This document shows, one piece after another, positions 33,236 to 43,800 of a stretch of DNA of 64,000 bases. The translations under genes and the position numbers were made by a program. Each line of letters opens with the position of its first letter. Position 1 is the first letter of the stretch. This DNA is from Colocasia esculenta (taxonomy: Eukaryota; Streptophyta; Magnoliopsida; Alismatales; Araceae): contig CM024756.1 in NCBI GenBank assembly GCA_014218235.1, positions 72,786,152 through 72,850,151 on the forward strand. Direction: 5' to 3'. Below the pieces are notes generated by a model. The model was not told the origin of the DNA and made no database searches. It saw only the letters and a program-made list of their open reading frames with translations.

Positions 33236-36008
33236 ATGGACGGTGGAAAAAGAGACTGGCGAGGGCTCGTCGCGGGGGAAGCGTCACGCGGAGCGACGGT
33301 ATTCACGACGACGGGTGGAGAGGCCCTCGGTCGAGGAGGAGGTGCCCGAGGCCGTCATGGGTGAGGAAGCGGAGGAAATGACTCCGACCATGAGCGTGGA
33401 AGAGGAGAGGAAGAAACGGGCCAAAGCGATGAAGTCGGTAAGTATCATCGACCCTAATACCTTGAATGGTAGTAGAGAGAGATCCACGGAGCTCCTGGAG
33501 GGCGAATGTAGGGCGAGAGGCCCATGAAGACAAGGATCAAACAAAGAGGCTCCGGCCGGTTTTGAAAACTGAAATATTCAGCACTACCCGTCGCGACATG
33601 GTGTCGCGGCGGGGCGGGGCGTCGCGACAGTGTCGCGACGTCTAGGGCAGTCGCGACCTTATCGCGACCTATGAAGGCGACGCGATAAGGTCGCGGCGGC
33701 CCGCACCGTCGCGACAAGGTCGCGGCTGTAAGAGCTGTCGCGACTCTGACCGAACACACAATAAAACTGAATTTGAACTTGAATAAATCTTTGCTGGGTG
33801 AAATGAGGGCTCGAGTGTCATGGACACTGGTGCTGGCTGCCTTCCTGGCCCTCCCCCTTTTCAGCGAGAGAGAGTAGATGAGATGGGGTTCGGCAGATTT
33901 TAGGATTGAGAGAATGAGGGTGGACCCGGCCCTCACCCAGGCCCTGCGTAGCAGTGGGACACGGAGGCGAGTGCCTTCGCGTTCCCTCGGGGGCATATGA
34001 TCCCCAGCCTAGAGGATGTGAGCCGGATCACAGGGCTCAGGGTGCATGGGAGAGCGGTGAGCGGGTATACCTACCCTTGCTACCATGACTTAGCCGAGCG
34101 ACTCTTAGACCTTCCCGTGGAGCGTAGGTCTTCCCTAGTGCCCAGAGTAGCCTTGCAGGAGAGTCTAGGTCTATTGGAGGCAGGGAAGAATGCAGGGGGC
34201 GCTGAGGATGAGTATTTGGAGAGGCTGGCTAGAGTCAGTAGAGGGAGTTAGCGAGTGAGCCTGGGCCGCAGGCGGACTTGGACTAGCGCCGCTTCCTCGT
34301 CCTCTTTCTTGGTATACTTTTGTTTGCCACGAGGGGCGACGCAGTCCACTGCCGCTTCCTGCCCCTGCTGGCGGATTTAGGTGAGGTAGGGGGGTATGCT
34401 TGGGGGCAGCCTTCTTAGCACACCCAGTTCGACAGTTTGAGCGCCTCAAGCGGCAGACGTCTACGAGCGGCTTCTACCCCTTCCTTCAGGTACACCTTCT
34501 CTTCTAACTCTCTTAGATTCAAACTTCAATTTTGCTTAACCGCCAACTAATTTGTCTTTTATCTTGCAAGGTTTGGGGCTATCTACACCTCCCGCCCTGA
34601 GAGAGGGGAGCTCACACGGCCGGGCCTCGTGCCCATTGCACACCTTTGGACTCTCGCCGAGACACTCGCCACCTGGCCGACCAGTTGGAGCGCCTCCAGG
34701 AGGCAATCGACCAGCTACCCTATCTGGATGTAAGTACCCTTAATTCCCCCTCTTTGAAATTATTTGCTTGAAATGATTGATTACTTCTCTTTTGCAGTGG
34801 TTTGGCAGCCATATCTGGGGGAGGGTGATGAGGGACAGCTTGGTTGGTGCAGGCCCGCCCCTACTCTTCGGTAGGTCGTGTGGTTGCATGCACTCACCTC
34901 ATGCTACCTCTGAACCTATTCCTGGACCCAGCTCTCCTTGGGCCTCAGGCAGAGTGTCGTGGAGTTCCCCGTCCGGACTGGTCCGCCGGTCGGGTCGGCT
35001 TCTGGGGCTTCACGACACGACAGACTGGAGGGAGCGGCGCGCGAGCAGATAGAGAACTGGGAGTGGAAAGGCAAGGGGGTCAGATCGTATGCGACGACCG
35101 ACGATGCCTACCTCTAGGCATACGCCTTGAAGTACGGAGGAAAGGTATACAAGAGCGCCCGACACCAGGTAGAACCTTCTAACCACAGCTCTAAACTGGG
35201 ATTTAATGATTAAAACTGATGATTTGCAATTCTTGCAGGTGGACGTGACTGGTGAGGTGGCATCCCTTCGAGCCTTGCTCCATTCAGTGGTGCAATCGGG
35301 AGGCAGCCCAGAGGCAGACGACAGAGCTGGTAAGTACCGTGTCCACTTTCAGCCCCTTTGGTTTAAGCAAGATTTTGAACTGACATGCCTTTTGCGTGCA
35401 GCGGAGTGAGCTGGAGAGAGTGAGGGGTACTGGAGCAGGCGGTGCTTCCTCCTCTCGGAGCGCAGGGGGTCTCCATCACTCAGAGGCTCGACTGGCAGGG
35501 GCTGTGCTGAGAGCTGAGAGGCTCAAAGGCACTTGGAGGAGCGGGTAAGTTCATTTAAAACACTTGAGTCGCTTATTTTCAAATGACGCTGATTGATTAC
35601 TTGTTGTGCAGGAGAGAGACTTGGAGCTCGCTCACGAGCATGCCATGACGCTACAGAGCGAGAGGGACCAGCTCGTGTCCGGGCGGAGCGGCTGAGTCAC
35701 AGGTGGCGGAGATGACCCGAGAGCTAGCGACGCTGCGGGTACAGAGGCCATCGGAGATCAGGAGGAGTCATCCGACTGCGTGCAGAGTTGCTAGCACAGC
35801 AGACGCTGGCGCGGAGCCTTCAGCAGATTGTGACAGATATCGGCCGTTCACGCAGCCAGACCGGAGCGGCGTGAGCGTCAGCAGGGCGACCCGCGCCTCC
35901 GTCGGCAGTATTTAGCGGGTTCCTCCAGTCGGGCGGAGGAACGAGGAGGAGGAGCGGCGCCGTCAGGGCGAGGGTAGCCGAGGGGGTGGCGAGATGTTCC
36001 ACCTCTAG
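33236..36008 (+). pseudogene. Antisense gene 2 of the Tat element (plant mobile domain, six introns)
   Basis: Exon 1 (33236-33437) is charged and starts MDGGKRDW-like; it ends at GTAAGTATC. After a 427-base intron, exon 2 shows MRVDPALTQALRS and, from 33996, MIPSLEDVSRITGLRVHGRA followed by YPCYHDLAERLLD, the plant mobile domain (aminotransferase-like, PF10536) pattern. Further exons carry RFLPLLADL, YLEAYALKYGGKVYKSARHQ and a heptad-rich coiled coil (ERDLELAHEHAMTLQSERDQ). GT-AG introns are seen at 33438-33864, 34490-34570, 34730-34797, 35169-35238, 35330-35401 and 35545-35611. The probable stop is TAG at 36006. Frameshifts near 33900, 33970 and within later exons break it. Such genes are known antisense in Tat elements; their function is unknown. 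Confidence 0.72.
33585..33745. repeat. TCGCGAC cluster inside intron 1 of antisense gene 2
   Basis: Ten or so copies of TCGCGAC or TCGCGGC in 160 bases, alternating orientation through the GTCGCGAC palindrome (for example near 33590, 33627, 33650, 33661, 33680, 33708 and 33737). It is the densest cluster in the window. Confidence 0.8.
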
Positions 36009-36411
36009 ATAGGAGAGAGGGATCATGGGGAGAGTGGTGGCGGTCAGTGAGGAGTCTTGTGAGCCACCTCCCCTTTTATCGATGTACATTTTGTTCATAC
36101 CTTAGGCAGTTTTACTTTTATGCCAATGTTTATGATGAATGAATGGTTTGCGATTGACACGATGAGCGGCGAGATTCAAACCAAGCGCGAGAGAGAGTTC
36201 TGAGCGCGATGTCCATACTCTGCTTTTTAAAATCCCTGTTCCTGCACACACTTAGAAGAGCAGGTCAGATCTGTTCTTAGGTTCGGCCCCTTGCACAGAA
36301 CATGATAAAAGCAACTCCGCAATTGTCAAGGGGCCGAGCCTTATTAATAGCGAAAAGACTATGGAAATAATGCATGCTAAAGAAAGGATATGTACAACGC
36401 CTTTAAAAGAA

Positions 36412-36605
36412 CTATATATTTTTTTGTGATTTTGAGGATCTTTTGATTTTTTTGGATTTTGGAATTTTTATTTTTCTTGGTTTTGGGGATCTTCTGAATT
36501 TTTGGACTTTTGGAATTTTTTGATTTTTTTTTTTGAGGATCTTTTTGATTTTTTTTTTTGGAATTTTTGATTTTTCTAGAATTTTTGAAAATCTTTTTGA
36601 TAGAA
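36412..36605. repeat. Low-complexity GATTTTT/GGAATTTTT tract
   Basis: About 190 bases of T-rich sequence made of degenerate GATTTTTTTGGA and GGAATTTTTGATTTTT units. The minus-strand translation is only lysine, isoleucine, asparagine, serine and proline in two frames, a composition effect. It lies between antisense gene 2 and the integrase. Confidence 0.8.
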
Positions 36606-36619
36606 ACACTTCTTAATGC

Positions 36620-37200
36620 CGAGCGATTAACCGTGAGCCTTACCTCTATCTCACTTTGGCGAGCAAGATTTATGTGCAACGTATATTCATCTTATGTCAG
36701 CTAAGATTTCTTGCCCCTACGACACAATGTTCCAACACAGACCAAGCCTATGGATTCTTGGTCATTTTAGGAGAGATAGGAAGAATGTAAATGAGATAAG
36801 ACTTAATCTTGGAGTCGGGGTTGCTGACTTGTAAGACTTGCAACAAATAAGCTAAATGCCATCCATCTGTTGTCCAGGGACTTTAGGGCCACAGTATTTC
36901 TCTTTTTGTCTGGGGCATGTGTGCGACCGGGCTCAAGGGCGTCCCGCGGGGAACTGTACTGCCACTCTTTACATGCCCTTCACTTTGTCATTTCGTCGCT
37001 TTATATATATTTTTGTGCTATATGCTTTTCTTAGAACTGCCCTCCCTCCTTGAGACTTCAACCAACATGTCTATATTGTTGCAGGTTTACAGGATAGCTT
37101 TCCCCTTGCCCCTAGACCTTGTCCGAATAGGGAGAGAATTGACCTCTTGTTTCCCTGAGCAGGGCTAAGTGAGAACACCGTATATGAAGGGACAATGACC
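36620..37200. other. Uncharacterised 3' region of the Tat element
   Basis: No recognised coding domain on either strand. It is probably the untranslated region after integrase in the minus-strand element. Confidence 0.4.
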
Positions 37201-38400
37201 TTAGGCTTACCATGTTGAGTACGTGATTGCACATAATATTATTCGTCAATATGAGAAGGAGCGAGACACTTGGAAAAATGCTACTTATTAATTGGTGTTG
37301 TTATCCAAAAGACTTTTGATCAGGGGTAGAATCTTTAAGAATATACCCATTCCATGGATGAGAGAGTTCATCACCATCGGCGTTAACTAACCTATACGCG
37401 TTTCCCGGGTACACTTCTTTGATGACGTACGGTCCCTCCCAGTTTGCGGACAATTTTGACCTTGGACCTCCAGGTTTTTATGAAATTCGCTTCAAACCAT
37501 GTCTCCTTCTTGAAATTTACGCTCAATTACTTTCTTTTGAAAAGACCTTGAGAGTCTATTTTGATACGAAGGCCGTGATCGGCTGCAGCCGAGACGCCGT
37601 TCGTCTAGAGTTCTAGTTGAGTAAGTAACGCCTCCCGACGTCATCGGGATTAAGTTTTTTGTCCAACTGAATCTTAGCGAAGGATGAGGATCTCGTGCGG
37701 GCATACTGCTTCCATCCCATATGTAAGTGAGAAAGGGTTTGCCCGTAGGTGTGCGGATGGAGGTGCGGTAAGCCCACAGAGCCTCAATTAACTTTTCCGG
37801 CCAATCACGAATTTATTAGACTCACAATTTTCTTTAAGATTTTTAAAAGCGTTTTGTTCGTGCTTCGGCCTGGCCGTTGCCCTGCGGCTAATAAGGAGAC
37901 TAATGATGCAAAGAAATTTGAACTTCTTACAAGATATTGAAGGTCTTTGATATGAACTGGGGTCCATTGTCGGTGACGAGGCTGCCAGGTACTCCAAACC
38001 GTGCAATGATATTCTTCATGATGAACCTGCCACAGTCGAACCTTTGATTTCTGCAAACGCTTCTGCTTTGGCCCATTTGGTGAATTACTCAGTGGCAGTA
38101 AGGATGAAGGCCTTTTGTTTTATCTGAGCATTAGGATCACCGAGAGGCCCAATGATATCAAAGGCCCACATGGAGAAAGGCCAAGGAGAAGATAGCGGAT
38201 GTAAAGAGGAAGACGGAGAATGATTTTATTCTCGTGGATTTGGCATCTGACACACCTACGAACGTAGGCGGCACAGTCTTCTTCTAAGGTTGCCAGTAGT
38301 AGCCCTGCCTAAGAATCTTTTGGCTAACATCTGACCATTCACATGCCCTCCGCATTCACCGGAGTGAGATCCTTCCACTATTTTCCAAGCCTCTTTCATC
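37201..38400 (-). pseudogene. Tat integrase, broken
   Basis: On the minus strand there are a zinc-binding N-terminal part near 38340-38250 (HVNGQMLAKRFLRQGYYW-like), a core with MWAFDIIGPLGDPNAQ and KWAKAEAF-like stretches near 38170-38070, and a GVPGSLVTDNGPQF-like aspartate segment near 38000-37950, each in changing frames. A GNGQAE region (37880-37870) marks the catalytic glutamate area. The C-terminal part near 37700-37500 matches the KVIERKFQEGDMV type. No chromodomain follows. The many indels leave no frame longer than about 80 codons. Confidence 0.8.
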
Positions 38401-38649
38401 GGTCACGGCATCTGAGGGATCATTCCATTTAGAGCGCGTCTGTAGAGAACTTCACCCACGATGTGTACTTTAAGGCCGCTCTACGGATAGCTCGCCTATC
38501 TTCTGCTTCGGCTTCTTCTGGGAGGTGCCCTCTTTGAAAAACCCTCATCAATCTCACGATACCACGGGCTCTCTTCTTCCATCATTCCCTAATTCAACAA
38601 GCAACAACTCCTTCGCTTCTTTCTTCTCTGCCTTCAACACTAGGGAGCT

Positions 38650-39180
38650 CCTAAGGTTCGAGAACCAAGGATCCTGAGTTGAGGAGCTTCTAATCATGAA
38701 CGGTGATAGTTTCAGCGCTACGGCTGAGAGGGAAGGAAAGAGATGAAGCTAACGACGCCAGAGCATCGGCCAGAATGTTTTGGGAGCGAGGAGTATGAAT
38801 GTAGATGAGTTGACGGAATTGCCTGGCGAGGAGCGTGACCAGATCTTGATACGGCTTGAGCTTGGGGTCACAAGTGCGATAGGTAGAGAGAACTTGCCGA
38901 GGACGAGCTGAGAGTCTCCTATGACCTTAGGTGACGTGCGCCTAAAAGGTAGGCGAGCTTAAGACCGGCCAAGAGAGCCTCATACTCGAGATGTTGTTGG
39001 TGCGTAGAACTAGAGTTGATAAGCCAAAGGAATGGTGATCCCTTCTGGGGTGAGCAGATTGCCTATGCCCCATCCCCTAGAATTGAGAGCTCCATCGAAA
39101 TGGAGTGACCAGAAGGGATCGTGAGAGACAATGATAGGTTTTCGTCGGGAAATTCCTCCTGAACCGTATCACTATGATGA
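38650..39180 (-). pseudogene. Additional (archaeal-type) RNase H of the Tat element
   Basis: After the first RNase H, the minus strand shows a degraded segment with a SMELSILGDGA-like stretch (near 39100-39065), then LTPEGITIPLAY-like and LEYEALLAGLKLAYLLGA-like motifs (near 39050-38940). The last is the EYEALLAGL core that marks the second RNase H of the Ogre/Tat group. A second RNase H domain between RNase H and integrase is diagnostic for that group. Stops and frame changes break it. Confidence 0.72.
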
Positions 39181-39199
39181 AGTGGGAGGTGAGCAAGGT

Positions 39200-39560
39200 G
39201 CTCAGCAATGGCTACCCTTTTATGGCTTTCTGAACAATAAGGAGATATCGAACTGAGAGAGGAAACTTTGCCAGCGAGCCAATCTGTCGGCGAGGACTGG
39301 CTTCTCAAGGAGATACCTAATAGGGTCCATTCTAGAAATCAAACTCACCTTATGAGCTAGGAAGTAGTGCTTCAATTTCTGCACTACCCAAACTAGCGCT
39401 GCACAAGTTTTCTCCATTGTGGTGAGTTTTGAGCTCGGAAGGATTGAAGAGCCTAGATAGTAGTAGACTGCCCTTTCTTTGCCGGATTCATCATGTTGGG
39501 CAGGACAGCTCCTAGGGAGTCCTCAACATTCGACAGACATAGGATTAGGGGTTTCTCAGG
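39200..39560 (-). pseudogene. Tat RNase H, broken
   Basis: A minus-strand frame at 39417-39220 reads MEKTCAALVWVVQKLKHYFLAH, then DPIRYLLEKPVLADRLARWQ and FDISL, the usual end of RNase H in Tat elements (EK-CLALVWA-KLRHY and PLKYLFEKP-L--RLARW). The start near 39560-39430 is in other frames. It follows RT. Confidence 0.82.
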
Positions 39561-40520
39561 GATCGGCGCCTGAAGTACTGGCGGATTCATAAGGTAACTC
39601 TTGAGCTCATCGAAGGCCTCTTGGCTTTATCATTCCATTCAAAACTGACTCCTCCTCTCACAGTTCATAGAAAGGACGACATCTTTGAGAGTGCTGAGAT
39701 ATGAATCTCCTTATGAACTGCAAGCCCCATCAAACCTCGAAGTTCAGATATGCTCTTAGGAGGAGGCATCTCATTGATCGCCTTGGCCTTGTGCGGATCT
39801 ATTAGAATCCCCCGCTTACTAACTATAACCTAGCAACTTCCCTGAGGAAACCCCAAACACGCACTTCTTTGGATTCATCTTCAATTGATACTCTTGTGCG
39901 CGACGGAAGACTTTGGCCAGCACGGAGGAATGCTCTCTTCGAGTTCTCGACTTCACCACGATATCATCCACGTAAACCTCACATCAATATGTATCGTCGT
40001 GGAAGATAGCTAACATTGCTCTTTGATATGTGGCGCCGGCATTCTTTAATCTAAACGGCATGACCACGTAGCAGTATGTTTCCCCATGGGGTTGAAGGAG
40101 GTCTTTTCTTGATCCTCCGGGGCTAGACGAATCTGATTATAGCCGAGTACCCATCCATGAACGATAGGGTTTCGAACCCTGCTGTATTATCGATCAGAAC
40201 ATCCAGTGAGGTAAAGGGAATCATCTTTAGGACATGCCTTATTCAAATCCTGGAAATCTATGCAGATGCGCACCCTTCCGTCTTTCTCATCACCGGGATG
40301 ATGTTCGCCACCCCCACGAGGATAGAGGACTACACGGATAAACTTGGCTTTGTATGCTTATCGATCTCCTCTTTCATCTTCAAGGCGACGTGGGGGAGGA
40401 ACCTCCTTAGCTTTTGTTTAACGGCAACTGCCCCTGTCTTCAGAATTAACCTATGTTCCACCAGAGCGGGTCAATGCCGGGCATGTCATCATAGGACCAG
40501 GCAAAAGAACCTTGAACTCC
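39561..40520 (-). pseudogene. Tat reverse transcriptase, broken
   Basis: Minus-strand motifs in order are DDMPGIDP (near 40490), VKQKLRRFLPHVALKMKEEID, KDGRVRICIDFQDLNKACPKDD (near 40290-40220), NAGATYQRAMLAIFHD (near 40050), VYVDDIVVKSRTR with the catalytic YVDD (near 39970), LKMNPKKCVFGVSSGKLLG and PPPKSISELRGLMG (near 39760). The AGATYQRAM and NKACPKDDFPLP style is specific for the Tat/Athila side of gypsy. Stops and frame changes occur about every 100-150 bases. Confidence 0.88.
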
Positions 40521-41180
40521 CTTAGCATTTCTATGAGCTCTCTTCTTCTTCAGGAGGGAGACCATACGCTCCGTTAGGAGCCTGGGTCCTCTGCGTTCCC
40601 ACATTTTACCTCTTTGGTGGGTTCATCTACTGCCGAGGTAGTTCATAGAATCCTCCTCATACCACTAGCATACGCCTCAGTAGCATCCTCTATCTCACCA
40701 TCATTCTCATCTAATGGTCTTCTCCGGCTACGATTTCATATATCCCCAAGCCGTCGTCTAGCCCTTCCTCTATCGGCATCTCCTCTAAGTTCAAAACCAC
40801 CGCTTCTTTGACGAACTCTTCGACAGCTAGAAGAGCGCCACATCTATGGATAGGTCTAAGAGGTATATACGGGTATGCCACTACCCTTCTTCTTCCTAGA
40901 CGGGGACGGGGACTTACTAGAGATTACCCCTGACCTTAGGCTAGAACTGCTATTTACAAGAGGCCCTAGAAGCGTCCGAGGCTTATCGGAAGGGAAAACA
41001 TAGGTGCGGCAGGGCCACAAAGATCCTCCGATGGAGCTGGGAGGAGGCAGGCCACCCGAGCTCGGGTGCTGCAACAGCATCGGGGTGTAGGAGCAGAAGG
41101 CCCCTCACCCGAATTGCCCGGAATGGCCATGGCTGACCACCCGGCGAGCGAAAGCGACGATGGCTATTGGAGAGCAGATC
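40521..41180 (-). other. Spacer between RT and the minisatellite
   Basis: Minus-strand frames show acidic and serine-rich stretches upstream of RT but no named domain. In Ogre-type elements protease and RT are separated by a non-coding spacer or intron; this stretch is in the same place. Confidence 0.4.
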
Positions 41181-41592
41181 GACGGGGATCGCCGTCGAGA
41201 GTGTGAGCACGAGGGAATGACGGGGATCGCCGTCGAGATCGGGAGCTTGAAGTGGTGACGGGGATCGCCGTCGAGATCGGGAGCGCGAGGGAGGTGACGG
41301 GGATCGCCGTCGAGCTCAGGAGTAGAGGGATTGACGGGGATCGCCGTTGGAAGCAGAGTAGGAGAGAGGTGACGGGATCGCCGTCGAGCTCAGGAGTAGG
41401 AGGAGGTGACGGGGATCGCCGTCGGAAGCATGAGTAGGAGAGAGGTGACGGGGATCGCCGTCGGAGACAGGAGCAGGAGAGGGGTGACGGGGATCGCCGT
41501 CGAAGCAGAGTAGAGAGAGGTGACTGGGATCGCCGTCGGAGACAGGAGCAGGAGAGGGGTGACGGGGATCGCCGTCGGAGACAGGGCACACA
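41181..41592. repeat. Minisatellite, 11 units of 36-39 bp
   Basis: The unit begins GACGGGGATCGCCGTCG and recurs at about 41181, 41219, 41257, 41296, 41333, 41371, 41408, 41447, 41486, 41522 and 41561, followed by a purine-rich tail with GGAGCAGGAGAGGGGT variants. The conserved core is nearly a palindrome. Because the most common period is 39, all three minus-strand frames stay open over much of it, with repeats such as RRRSPSPLSCSC, VSDGDPRHPSPAP and PTAIPVTPLLLL. It lies between protease and RT of the Tat element. Confidence 0.9.
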
Positions 41593-42520
41593 TTTTTTTG
41601 TTATTTTGTAATTTTCTCATTTTTTTTGTTTTACAAGGAATTACATTACGAAATGGGTTTGGGGAAAAAGACAGGACCGAACCATTAAAGAGAATGATGA
41701 AGCTGGGTGAAGGACGAGTGAATGCTTCAATGGCGTCGGTGAGATTTGAACGATGAGGGGAGAGGCAAGGGAATGAACTACCATTAAACTCGAGCACGGA
41801 TGAAATAAAATAAGTAGGAGCCCGGAGAGCCCGTGGCCAGAACTCCTGCATAAGTAGGGGTAAATGATCTGACTGATTTTCCTTACCAAATCCAGGCAAC
41901 TGTCGCCTGGCGGTGGTTGCTGCAATTGATAGCGCTGCTACTTGTGACACATCCTCTTCGAAGAGACGGTTTACTGCTGAGATGAGATCTTCTGATTCCA
42001 GCTCTTCTCTGCCCCAGCTGCTGATTTTTCAAATAGCAGACTGACTGATGAATGACATCGTCTTGGTCCCGGGTTTCAGTGTCTTCTCCCTCGCTTTCTT
42101 CTTTTTGTTGGGTCGCTGCTCCTCTAAAGCTTGATAGGCCGATCTTGGTGTTTCCATGATGGTGTTTATCCGGGATGAATGGTCCTCTGACAAATGCTCA
42201 TATAAGGACCAAGTGAGCGATCCCTGGTCTGAATGTGAGGAGATGAGAAAGCGCGCCCATTCTGAATATCCAAGGCCACGCTTTGTGATTTCTTAGGGTG
42301 GCGACAGTCTTTGTTTGCCCTTGAGTTGGGCACCTAGGCCTTTTCCTGACTGAACCCGTCTGAACATGATGTCCCACCCCTTTGTATTCTTGCTCACATC
42401 CTTCCTGACTGCCATCACAGGAGGATACCCAATTGGCGATTTGAAGAGAAAGTATAGGCCCAAGTGTAGTTAACATCAAGCACCGATATTATGGCTTATT
42501 GATGGCATACGGATGGTAGC
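41593..42520 (-). other. Spacer between protease and the minisatellite
   Basis: An open minus-strand stretch (41950-41593) has no similarity I recognise. 42198-42479 is likewise unassigned. In the element this is the region after protease. Confidence 0.4.
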
Positions 42521-42526
42521 ACTCTC

Positions 42527-42914
42527 TCAACGGCTTTCGACTGTATGCGTTGTGGTCACACTCTTGACCTTGACTATCCTTCCTTGAAAGGGAACTTCAA
42601 CACTGATGCGCTGTAGAGGGTACCGCCCTAATGATTCGATCCACGGGCGCCCTAAAATGGCTTTGTAGGTGTGATCAATGTTCAGCACATAGAACTCCAC
42701 AGACATGACGAGAGGACCTAACTCAGCATGCAAAGTGATGACCCCGTGACAGCACGTCGCGAATTGTCATATGCGCAATAGTGGTAGGCGTGGGCTGCAA
42801 TTGACATTCCGATATGTTGCAAGCTCTAAGAGTGCTTAGTGGACATACATTAATGGAAGCTCCTGTGTCCACCAGAGCCGCATCGACCGCCACTTTATTT
42901 ATGGTGAGTGTCAC
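42527..42914 (-). pseudogene. Tat protease
   Basis: The minus strand shows VDAALVDTGASINVCPLSTL with the catalytic D-T-G intact (near 42870) and, in a second frame after about 42730, VEFYVLNIDHTYKAILGRPW followed by ESLGRYP, the ILGRPW end typical of the Tat/Athila group. A frame change between the two halves (near 42725-42745) breaks it. It processes the gag-pol polyprotein. Confidence 0.88.
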
Positions 42915-43665
42915 ACACGGGGCATTTTCCTGGCCTCGGGGGCAGCCAACTCGCCATCAGAAAAGGTAATGGTGGGTCCTCTGTTTACTATTGAGAGCAC
43001 TGAGGGTAGTTGTCTGGATTCATGTCCTCGCTGACCATGACTCTTTACAAGAAAGTTCTGAGAGCGTCTTGATGAGTCTGTGACCTCTTAATGAGCTCCA
43101 TATGGAGATCTTGGCGGGAGTCTAATCGAGGTGCTTTAAGATGTCATATTGAGTTCCCGGTGCCGGATCAATCTCTTCCGTATCTATCTTGTTGCTGCTG
43201 ATTGTCGGTTTGCTGACCTGGCATAGGCATGGATGCGTTAGGATACATCCGATGAAACATTCGCCCCCTCCGGAGGGCAAGATTGTGGTGGAGTGGAGGG
43301 TAGGGTGTTAAGGATAGCGGGGTTGGCTAGTAGAGGTGCTGGCACAGGGGAGAAGGGGTGTTTGTTTGGTGAGGAATGATGGGTGAGGTGACGGGGAATA
43401 GGATGGTGAGGTGATGGTGGCAATGTGGGGTGTAAGGGAAGGAGACGTGGGTGGATATAGTGCGGGAACAGTGGGCGTGACGTGAGAAATAGCCAGAAGT
43501 TGGCCCACCTCATGGTCGTCATCGAAGACCCACTGGGCTTCTGGTGGTGCATGGTGGACAACGGGATTAACATGCGCAGGCGGAGGAGGCGGCGGATTGG
43601 TTTGAGGGTTCGGAGCGGGTTGATGTTTGTGGCATGGGATTACGGACTATGCCTAGATCATTCGC
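42915..43665 (-). other. Linker between gag and protease of the Tat element
   Basis: The minus strand is open in pieces (43573-43238) with proline-, serine- and histidine-rich translation (HPRLLPLHPTLPPSPHHP). No domain is recognised. It is probably the C-terminal tail of gag. Confidence 0.45.
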
Positions 43666-43668
43666 CGT

Positions 43669-43800
43669 CTACTGCGGCTGCTGCTGTTGCTGGTGTTGCT
43701 GGTATTGCTGCTGGAAAGGCTGGTATTGCTGTTGCTGTTGCTGTTGTTGTTGTTGCTGCGGCTGCTGTCGCCTCTGTTGCTGCTGCTGTTGCCTCTGGCC
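43669..43800 (-). repeat. CAG/CAA repeat encoding polyglutamine in Tat gag
   Basis: About 130 bases of CAG and CAA codons, giving long glutamine runs broken by R, P, Y and F. It is an imperfect trinucleotide repeat inside gag. Cysteine- or leucine-rich open frames on the plus strand are its shadows. Confidence 0.85.

Noticed and set aside
36412..36679. Lysine-rich frame of about 100 codons as a possible nuclear protein
   Set aside because: It is the translation of a low-complexity T-rich tract and is open in two frames with the same composition.
41164..41950. Open frames with RRRSPSP or SPTAIPVTP peptide repeats as a possible SR-type protein
   Set aside because: All three frames are open because the repeat period is usually a multiple of three; no start context or second domain supports a protein. 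The array itself is reported.
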